From assembly GCF_027943255.1 (NCBI RefSeq), contig NC_072893.1, positions 8,122,001 through 8,186,000 on the forward strand: a stretch of DNA of 64,000 nt, read 5' to 3'. The stretch's first letter is position 1. Each line of letters opens with the position of its first letter. Source of the DNA: Anastrepha obliqua. Its lineage: Eukaryota; Arthropoda; Insecta; Diptera; Tephritidae. Positions 56,337 through 64,000 of this stretch are shown piece by piece. Below the pieces are notes generated by a model that was not told where the DNA came from, searched no databases, and saw nothing but the letters and a program-made list of their open reading frames with translations. A program made the position numbers and the translations under genes.

Positions 56337-57147
56337 CATTCTGTCAAAACAATATCGGGAATTGTTCATTTAAAAAGCGCGTGTTACACATTGGGCTAAC
56401 TTTTTTTGCTGGAATGTTTTTTGCTGAATGTACTCGTGCAACTGTCCTCTATAGTGTCCCAGAGTTTGAGCGTGATCAGTCAATTAGCTTGTTTTTGGCA
56501 TTTACTTACATCAGTCAACCGCAGGTGTGCTCTGCGATTTTCACTATGGATAAAAATATCGCACAAATAATTTGTCTTAAATTTTGTATTTTAACTGGAT
56601 GTCGTGTGCCCAATCATTGTAAATGTTGAAGAAAGCCTGTGGCGAGTGTGCTTTATCAAAAACACGGGTCTACGAGTGGTATACGGCTTTTGCAGAGGGC
56701 CGAGAAGTCGTGGGAGATTTGCCCCGATCTGGTCACCCATCAACGTCATCAATGGACAAAATTGTCGACAAAGTGAAGGAAATGGTGCTGGAAAACCATC
56801 ATTTAAGTTCGAGGGAGGTAGCTCGTGACCTTAGCGTATCCGACGAATTAACTCGCAACATTTTACACTCGCTCGACTCGTTCCAAGAGAGTTAAATTTC
56901 TTTAAAAAAAATTCGTCGGAAGAAGGTGGCTGAAGACATGTTTAACCATCCGTTGTACACCCGGTTAGAGTGGTGATTCATCCAGAATCCAACTAGCGCT
57001 TCCGCACCATTTTGTTTGTACACCCGGTAGTGGCTAGACCTTTTTTGAATTTGAACGTGAATTAAACATATTGGGTAGTCGAAAAAGTGTTTTCGTATTT
57101 CTAATCAAACTTCAACTCATTCTTTTTTATATTCATAATGAACTTTA

Positions 57148-57872
57148 TTAAGGGGGGAACTTGGTTTATGAGGTCTAAAAATTGCATCTCTTCGCGATTT
57201 TTTTTTTAAGGAAAAAATTAATTTAGCACTGAAAAGTTTTTTCTATCTTCTAATGAACATTTAAAAAGTATAAAAAATTTTTGTACTAGTTAAAATAAGT
57301 TGAAAAAACTGTTTAACATAGAAATTAGTAAAGCGTTGCAACGCTGGAGTTTCCAACTGGCGTACAAGATATAGCTCGTAATTATTATCTAAAGCAAAAA
57401 ATTCAAATGGATTTCTAATTATCATGATTTTTTATTCTAGGTGAACTAAGAAAACTGAGAGAAATTGCAAAATTTCAACTTTTTGGAGGTTTTAAAGAAA
57501 AAATGCATTTATATAAAAAAAAATTCACTTCAACTTGGTATAAAAATCTTGAAAAATGTTTTTTTTTCTATTTTATTAGTTCAAATAGAAGAAAATTTAA
57601 TACTGAAGGGAACAAGCTATGATTCATTTCAAAAGGTTAATTAGTTTTTTCCATTCATGTACGCCAATTCAAAAAAATCATAAAAATGAAAAGTCGAGAA
57701 AAGAAGATAAAGTTTGTACTATAGCTGTCCGGTCACAGCGTAACTGTATCTACGGAAATATTGAGAATTAGGCTCTGTAACTTTGTGTGAATATTCTGGA
57801 ATATATTAGGAATCGCTTAAAACGAAAAAAAAATTGATTTTTTTAACCTTATAAATCAGGCTCCCCCCTTAA
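57148..57872. mobile_element. TTAAGGGG repeat, copy g, inside the inner mariner
   Basis: TTAA at 57148-57151 and 57869-57872. Ends TTAAGGGGGGAACTTGGTTT and, reversed, TTAAGGGGGGAGCCTGATTT are inverted repeats. The mariner sequence on either side joins at one TTAA (mariner 3' flank, just after the C-terminal NGTYLV codons), so TTAA was the target. This copy has no clear version of the core found in the other six. 717 bp excluding the duplication. Confidence 0.85.
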
Positions 57873-57929
57873 ACCAAATATGTACCATTTTGTTCGCCCA
57901 CCTTTTGCCATTTTTCTTCTAGAGACATT

Positions 57930-58745
57930 ATTCCATCACATTATGACCGAAACAAATGGTAGTCCGATGGTGCAAGGTCAGGGCTATATGGTGGATGCAT
58001 CAAAACTTCCCTGCCAAGCTCTCCCAGTTTTTGCCAAGTCATCAAAGATGAGTGTGGCCTAGCCTTGTCCTGATGGAAGACGACGCCCTTTCTGCTGATC
58101 AGTTCTGGCCGTTTTTTTTCGATTGCTTGCTTCAATCTCATCAGTAAAGTGTAGAATCAATCGTTCGAGTAGGCTGGAGCAGCTCATAGTGGATGATTCC
58201 TTTCCAATCCCACCAAACACACAGCATAACCTTTCGAGGCGTCAATCCTGGCTTTGCGACCATTTGTTGAGCTTCACCACCCTTGCACTGTGATCTTTTT
58301 CGCACATTATTGTCGTATTTGATCCACCTTTCGTCTCCTGTTACCATTCGCTTCAGAAATGGTTTGATTTCATTTCGTTTCAACAAATAATCGCAGATGT
58401 TAATTCGGTCCATTAAATTTTTCACAGACAATTGATGTGGTACCCAAACATCGAGTTTCGTTTTGTAAACAATCCTATTTAAATAGTTAAAAACCGTTTG
58501 ATGATGAATATTTAGTGCCTTGGCGATGTCATGGCAGCTTATGTGACGGTCCTGGTCAATATTTTCCATAATTTCATCGACTTTTTCAACGATAGGTCGA
58601 CCGGAGCGCGGTGCATCTTTTACATCGAAATTTCCAGAACGGAAGCGAGCGAACCATTGTTGTGCTACACGAACTGCCACAGCATCGTCTCCGTAAACTT
58701 CACAAATTTCATTGGTGGCTTGCGAGGCATTCTTCCCTTTCCACT
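57930..58745 (-). pseudogene. mariner transposase, catalytic triad present, frame broken
   Basis: On the minus strand the readable protein starts near KGKNASQATNEICEVYGDDAV and continues in a 179-codon frame (58680-58141): AQQWFARFRSGNFDVKDAPRSGRP, WVPHQLSVKNL, MVTGDERWIKYDNN (first D), KVMLCVWWDWKGIIHYEL, TIDSTLY. Four or so residues are deleted with a frameshift; then MRLKQAIEKKRPEL, VVFHQDKARPHSS (second D), HPPYSPDLAPSDYHLFRS (third D). About 60 residues are deleted before DGIMSLEEKWQKV and NGTYLV. DD34D mariner. The catalytic residues remain but frame and deletion break the protein. Confidence 0.85.
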
Positions 58746-59299
58746 CATTTTTGAACAGCTATAACTTTTTTTCAACCTTTCCGAATTTAATTTTTTTTTT
58801 GGTTAAATGAAGCTTAAAATGTCACCTTTCTATCATATGACATGATACAATGTGATTGGTAGCACTGGAGATAGATGACTCCAACTACATCTATTGACAA
58901 AATACGAAAAGACTTTTTCGACTACTCAATATTTCTTTTATAGCTTACGGCTTGTGCTTCTAGGTAGCTTCCTAAAACTTCATTTTCTATCGATGTATGA
59001 GTACAACTATTTTAACAGGATCCTCGAACAGGACGAAAAACAGGATGCAAAAAGTTGCACCTTTGGTTGTACACCTCGAGTCTGGCTGGACTCCTATACA
59101 AAATGTATGGAAACATATGTGATATGAAACATTTTGACTATTTTGCCTGCTTTTTTTCTTCTTTTTCATGAAAAATCTATATTTAGACTATCTATTACGA
59201 TCATTTAGCTCATATCTATATATGAGTTCACACGCACACATGTGTGCGTTCATATGTAAACCGGTCTTTGTCTCGTTTCTTTGTTCTTTCTACTCATGT

Positions 59300-60080
59300 A
59301 CTGAATAACAGCGGCCGTACAATAATAGCCGATACTTTTTTCGACACATTGAACGGAGCTAAGCGTTTCACTGCTATAGGACCCGCATTAGTTGGCATCA
59401 TACGATCCAACGAATGTTGTCTTCCACCAGATATGAAAAAGAACAATTATCGACCAGTGGTTTTCATGAAAAGCAGCTATGTGCCAAAGAAGAATAAAGC
59501 GGCCAATTTACCTTCCATTTTTTTATTTTACTAAAGAGTGCGAAGGCGAGGCAAAAAAACCATCGGCTATTTTATATTATAATGCATATAAAGCTGGCGT
59601 CGATTGTATGGATCAAATGGTCACACATTTCACATCAAAACGGCCAACAAGTCCATGGACCTGTGCTTTCTTTTGCAACATGTTGGATGTCATGGCATTG
59701 GCAGCGTTTTGTATTTACAAGGAAGTCGATGGGCTTAGAAATATTTATGCTAGGCGCAATTTTTTGACCACTTTATCGAATACATTGGTCGTTGCAAACA
59801 TCGAAAATCGTATGAATAATCAAAGCATTATTTCTCAATTTACTACTCGTTTGGCTGTGGAATCATTTTTCAACAAAAAAATAAATATCCCTGTGAATAT
59901 CGTAGTTAATCAACCAACCGGTGCCGATACACTTACAGCGGAAAGAGATTGCCGTCTTTGCTTACAAGGGGCGATAAAGTTAGTCGAAAAACGCGTTTTT
60001 ATTGTACTGGATGCATGAATTCCGTATGTCAACAGCACTCAAAAGTCTCATATACATGTTTTGCTTGCCTTACCCCGAAC
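59300..60080 (+). pseudogene. piggyBac transposase C-terminal part
   Basis: Plus strand: NNSGRTIIADTFFDTLNGA, a deletion, then TAIGPALVGIIRSNECCLPPDMKKNNYRPVVF. After a frameshift in a T-run near 59525: AKKPSAILYYNAYKAGVDCMDQMVTHFTSKR, with the GVDxxDQ motif that contains a catalytic aspartate, then NMLDVMALAAFCIYKEV. After a shift near 59998 the C-terminal cysteine-rich domain appears: CRLC...FYCTGCMNSVC..H....YTCFACL. The N-terminus and the first catalytic region are missing. Confidence 0.85.
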
Positions 60081-61159
60081 CCATAATAAAGACCACTTCA
60101 TATTTCAACATAAATGTTATTGCTATCGCATTTTGTTTCTTCAACCTTCTTCGAAACGAAAAAAAAACCAACAAAAAAGGTTTTTCTTTACAAACCGAAA
60201 TATTTTTAGCGAATATTTTTTCTTCTTTAGGTAGCTCAATGCATGCCAAAATCAATGAGAAAGGTAAGAAATTTGAAATATATAATGCGATGCTTATAAA
60301 TGATCGCGCATTTGCCATATATTCCCATACAAATGCATGTAAATGCATAGCTAGACCCTAGGTGCATAACCAAAGGTTTAAAAAGTGGTGTACAACGGAG
60401 GGTTAAGCAAGTGAATTCGGACCCGACTGGTGATGATACGTAGGTATATGAGCTTGATGTGCAAAGCAGTCAACATGCAACCAGGCGGCTGAATGGCGCT
60501 ATCCACATGAGTTGAAACCCAAAAACCACGTCAAAGTCGATCAAAAGTGAAAGTCATGCTACTCGTTCTCTTTGCTTATCATGGTGGTGTGCACTCGGAA
60601 TTCATTCCAAATGGTTCTACAGTAAATAAAGAATACCATGTGGAAGTTATGCGACGTTTGATAAAGAATATGCGTCAAAAATGGCCCAATTTGTGAAAAG
60701 GAATCCCATGGATCTTGCACCATAATAACGCACCGTCTCACAAGCTCATATTGTGAACACTTTTTTGAACAAAAACACGACAAATATCATCGAACAATCA
60801 CCGTATTCACCGGATTTATCCCTCTGTGACTTTTTCCTTTTCCCAAAACTTAAATTTCCACTGCGCGAACGCCGCTTTGAGTCGATAGAGGCGATAGAGG
60901 GAAGTAGAATTCGTTGAGGGACCTGAAGAAGATCTCTTCAAACGCGTTTAAAAGGTGCTTTGATGACTGGGATAATCCTTGGCTTATGTGTATTGGTTCG
61001 AATGGAGCCTATTTTGCAGGCGTCAAAATACATTTTGATGATTAAACAAATATTTTGCATTTTATTCAACAATTACGGAACTTTTTTGACAGAATGTATT
61101 AGCGAATTAATTTTTGCGATCAAATTACTGTTATTATTATTTTTTTCATCCTACAAAAT

Positions 61160-62206
61160 TTAAATACAAACAACCACAAAACACTTGACATGAGCAGAGA
61201 TGCTTGACCGTAATGCTAACTTATCGCATAGCATTTGGCTTAAATCACAGCTCCGAGGCGGCCAATTGATATCGGAATTTCGGCTGATTATTCGGTTTTC
61301 AAAAACGGTAGCCAAAAGTTCGAGTGTAACTTTGGCAGTGTGACAATTTGCACCGTCCTGTTGAAACCAAATGTCGTCCATGTCATCCTCTTCAATTTTT
61401 GGAAACAACTCGTTGAGCATGTTGTAAAGTTTTAAATGATTAAAAAAATCTATTGTTTAAATTTTAAATATATTTATTGAAATAGTATCATTTCAAGCTA
61501 GGCATCCAGCTTGTGACACGATTATTTTCTTTCTTGTGTCTTACATACTACGTACAAGCGTTTTTATAGTAATTTTTGTCAATGCAATCCAATAACAATT
61601 TTTCGGTGTTTACTTGTGTAATATGATTCTAGCATTCACGCGCCGCACATAAAATAATTACGTTAGCTATGTTTGCGTTTACTTTCAAGTGTAATGAACC
61701 TTTTAAGAAATATGATACTCTATTTAAACGGCACAGCACAGTGAATGCCTAAGTGGACAATAAATTAAAAACCAAAAACAAAATGTTTATGAATATTAAT
61801 GTTAAGGCATATCCGACTTATAATCATACTACAATGTCACGGTAACGCTCGCCATATACTATAACCGCGGCTCCTCGCTTATTTTCGAAAAAAAATGGCC
61901 CGATGATGCCGCCAGACCAAAAACCGCACCAAACAGTGACTCTTTGTGGATGCATTTGCTTCTCTACAGTAACGTGTGGATTGCCCCTGAGCCCCAAAAC
62001 CGACAATTTTGCTTATTGACGTAGCCACCGATGTAAAAATGTGAAAAGAAGAAGAAGACTCACCACTTTTGAAATAGGTTTTCAATATTTCCCAGTTTTG
62101 TTCAAGCGTATAGGGTTCCATTTCGTAAATGTCAAACCTTTAAATAAATTATGAGCACATTTGACATGTCATTTGTCAAAAAGCAAACGCTATATGGCCC
62201 ACCCTG
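61160..62206 (-). pseudogene. DD41D-type transposase remnant with inserted 400 bp
   Basis: On the minus strand: MEPYTLEQNWEILKTYFKSGES (62121 down), a deletion of the HTH and first D, then GNPHVTVEKQMHPQRVTVWCGFWSGGIIGPFFFENKRGAAVIVYGERYRDIV. Then about 400 bp with stops (61430-61835), then MLNELFPKIEEDDMDDIWFQQDGANCHTAKVTLELL (second D) and NWPPRSCDLSQ, where the third D is deleted. Right end near 62206 with CACCCTG, an expected terminus. The left terminus was not found. Confidence 0.75.
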
Positions 62207-63187
62207 AAGAAGGTGGGTCGATATTATGATGTTTCAAAACTGGGTACCCTCAAGGCAGGGAGAGTGAAGAGGCAGTCTTTATCAGAACGCCTACTTGGAT
62301 CTTTTCTGTCTTCGATAAAATGCTATCGTAGTTACGGGGCAGAAGAAACATCCAGGAGAGGAAAAGGAGGTATTGTTTTAGTGACACGCCATTCGATGCA
62401 ACAGACGACGGTTACTGTAAGTACGAAGTCGTTTTAAACGCCAACTTACCGCTACAAAAAAAGTAGTTCCTTAACCGAAATCTCTGACCATCTTACGGCT
62501 TTCTACCAATTAAATTTTCTTTTTTCATAAAGACGGATTTTTGCGACAAAAATTTAACTCATAGACTTAAATAAAAGTGAAGTGAAAGGAAAAAAATAAA
62601 TAGTTCTATTTGATGAATATGAGTATATTCAATTGCATTCAATGCTTCTTTCAATATTCCACTCTTCTTATTCGAGCCACTAGGCGTATACGTAATGCGT
62701 ATTTTACACTGCGAGTCCCTGTGCAGCATATCACTCAGACTACAGCTTCAGCTTCTCATAAAAAAATTGTTTTAGTAATAAATTGTACTTCCCTCCATTT
62801 CTATTAGAATAAAAAAAATATTCTATGTATCACAACTGGCAGAAGACGCTTAGCCTTAACTTGTCTAAGTTTTTATAAAATGCCATGTAAAGTTGTTCCT
62901 TTGTCTTTCGAAATCCTTCCGTTGTACAACTCAACTATTGAAGCAAAATTAAATCATGTCAAACTTTGAACTTAACCAATGCATTTTTTTCATTTTTGTT
63001 TTTTTTTTTTGCAGCAGGAAAGAACAATGCAATAATGCAACATAAAGCTCAGCACATCTTGTTTATGCAGAAAAATGGTTTGCACAAAAACTCATTTGCA
63101 ACTGCAAAGTTTACTTGAAACTTAAATTAAATTTTATTATGTAAAGTTGAGTAGCGACATTCGCACTCGAACTGTGAGTTATCGTTG
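62207..63187. other. No gene recognised
   Basis: A frame at 62213-62437 (MGRYYDVSKLGTLKAGR...) has no recognised domain. The rest is AT-rich. May be upstream of the possible promoter at 63188. Confidence 0.4.
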
Positions 63188-63198
63188 CGGTCACACTT
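63188..63198 (+). promoter_or_regulatory. Motif-1-like core promoter element
   Basis: CGGTCACACTT matches the fly Motif 1 consensus YGGTCACACTR at 10 of 11 positions. The following 60 bp are GC-richer and contain GGCAGTTAG, an imperfect initiator. A perfect splice donor lies 535 bp downstream. Housekeeping-type fly promoters commonly use this motif without TATA. No coding sequence is visible in the 535 bp, so the exon would be untranslated. Tentative. Confidence 0.35.
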
Positions 63199-63732
63199 TT
63201 CACGGTCTGATTGCTGCGCTGGCAGTTAGAGGAGAGAACCTCGTTGGGCACTTCTTCGCTATTTACTGTAATTGGGTTAGTTTGGAATGACTTAAGTGCA
63301 GCGACAGTGTAAACGGTTGTAGTGCAGAGCTGGTACACAAAGTGTTAAGTATTGATGCAGTTGAAATATTGCAAGCAGTTTAAGTGAAGTGTTGTCGATG
63401 GAAACTTATGACGAGGGAGGGCAATTAATATTCAAAATTAAAAATTGGAAAACTTATTGACCTAAGTTGGTCAATGAGTTGGTCGTTATGAAGAAACAAT
63501 TTGTAAGGGAAGGAAATATATTACATAATTGAATTTTGAAAAATAAATTTGATTACTGGATATATGTTTGATAAGATAGTTAGTGGATGAGTGATTAACT
63601 ACCACTCAGTTGGCGCTGGTTGCGAAGACCTATATGGATATGAAACATAGAGTGTTGGAAAACGTTCGAAATGAACGACGGTTCCTAGGCTCATTCTAAT
63701 TACTAACCAAATTAGAAATTTGCGACACAACG
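63199..63732 (+). other. Possible untranslated first exon with consensus donor
   Basis: Follows the Motif-1-like element and ends at GG|GTAAGT-type sequence: CGGTAAGTGA at 63731-63740, with GT at 63733-63734. The donor matches the GTAAGT consensus. No long ORF lies in it. The gene it would belong to would lie beyond the right edge of the window. Without transcripts this is a guess. Confidence 0.25.
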
Positions 63733-64000
63733 GTAAGTGATTCTACGTAAAAGTCGATAGTCCAAATACACCCCGACAGAATTTAACTGCGAATCATTTT
63801 AGTGCTTAATAATTTAAAATTAATATAATTAACTCTTAAGAAATGTTAAACAACTTTTCAAATATTAATATCTGAAAGTTATAAACCAGACAAAATAGTT
63901 TCTAAGTTTATTAAAAATTTATTTAAACTGGCCAGCGAGTCTACGAATGAGTAGACTATAAAGGCATTAGTCCGCAATAACAGTTAATATCATATGAAAC

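Larger units (their letters stand above)
57071..58929 (-). mobile_element. Inner mariner inside the piggyBac element
   Basis: TA at 57069-57070 and 58930-58931. The ends TTGGGTAGTCGAAAAAGTG and, reversed, TTGAGTAGTCGAAAAAGTC are long inverted repeats of about 30 bp. It lies opposite in strand to its host. Without the TTAAGGGG repeat inside it, it is about 1.14 kb, shorter than a full mariner because of a deletion after HLFRS. Confidence 0.9.
56946..60402 (+). mobile_element. piggyBac-type transposon inside the outer mariner
   Basis: TTAA at 56942-56945 and 60403-60406 flank it. The left end CCATCCGTTGTACACC pairs with the right, reversed, CCCTCCGTTGTACACC. Removing the insert and one TTAA joins the outer mariner frame exactly (EDMF-KQVNSDP). 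Without the mariner nested in it, its own length is about 1.6 kb, so it has lost its transposase N-terminus. The terminal CCCTCCGTTG motif recurs in the MITE at 1555. Confidence 0.9.
56337..61096 (+). mobile_element. Outer mariner of a four-layer nest
   Basis: The ends CATTCTGTCAAAACAATATC (56337 on) and, reversed, CATTCTGTCAAAAAAGTTCC (to 61096) are inverted repeats; TA follows at 61097-61098. Transposase: ATG at 56546 (MDKNIAQIICLKFC), a frameshift, then SKTRVYEWYTAFAEGREVVGDLPRSGHPSTSS and VAEDM at 56940. After the piggyBac insert it resumes KQVNSDP..TGDDT (first D), GGVHSEFIPNGSTVNKEY, LHHNNAPSH (second D changed to N), SPDLSLCDFFLFPKL (third D) and CIGSNGAYFAGVK. Without the insert the element is about 1.3 kb, a normal mariner size. 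Confidence 0.85.

Noticed and set aside
62213..62437. 74-codon plus-strand frame
   Set aside because: No domain recognised and no coding context; it lies next to a transposon terminus and may be chance.

Overview
The window looks like a transposon-dense stretch of a higher dipteran genome, most probably a tephritid fruit fly. It is AT-rich and has no prokaryotic gene organisation. The assignment rests on the mixture of repeats: rosa-like DD41D transposons, several mariner lineages, Tc1 elements with IR/DR ends, a Jockey LINE, many 3' fragments of RNase-H-bearing LINEs and a tRNA-derived SINE whose pieces recur on both strands. I recognise these families from memory of fly genomes; no search was run. 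I find no host protein-coding gene. The only hints of host transcription are a possible Inr+DPE promoter near 28.2 kb (minus strand) and a Motif-1-like promoter with a perfect splice donor at 63.2-63.7 kb (plus strand). The window may lie in long introns or intergenic DNA.

Layout. 1-9 kb: a LINE 3' fragment interrupted by a 153-bp piggyBac-like MITE with a CTAG duplication, a transposase remnant, a maT-like transposase, an RNase H LINE fragment, a SINE, and a Tc1 element carrying a hAT-type foldback with a perfect 8-bp duplication. 9-29 kb: a Mos1-like deletion derivative, a cluster of DD41D termini, many LINE fragments, a second nearly intact Tc1 element at 21.5-23.3 kb, two copies of a repeat that begins TTAAGGGG, and a stretch with no recognised transposon (26.2-28.9 kb). 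29-37 kb: DD41D and mariner derivatives and LINE fragments. 37.1-41.8 kb: a nearly full-length Jockey element on the minus strand whose first ORF is fused in frame to a hAT zinc-finger exon and whose reverse transcriptase has lost one catalytic aspartate. 42-55 kb: three more TTAAGGGG repeats, a deleted DD41D element, LINE and SINE fragments. 56.3-61.1 kb: a four-layer nest (mariner, piggyBac, mariner, TTAAGGGG repeat), each layer identifiable by its target-site duplication. 61-62.2 kb: another DD41D remnant. The last 1.8 kb may hold a host first exon.

The strongest candidate for something undescribed is the TTAAGGGG repeat family: seven copies of about 600-740 bp (one truncated), with inverted termini and TTAA-type ends, six of which share a conserved internal core of about 27-30 bp. 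One copy interrupts a mariner at a clean TTAA, so the family probably transposes into TTAA as piggyBac elements do, although its termini read GGGG rather than the CCC usual for piggyBac. All transposase and reverse transcriptase genes here appear defective, so the sequence is an archive of past activity rather than an active system.
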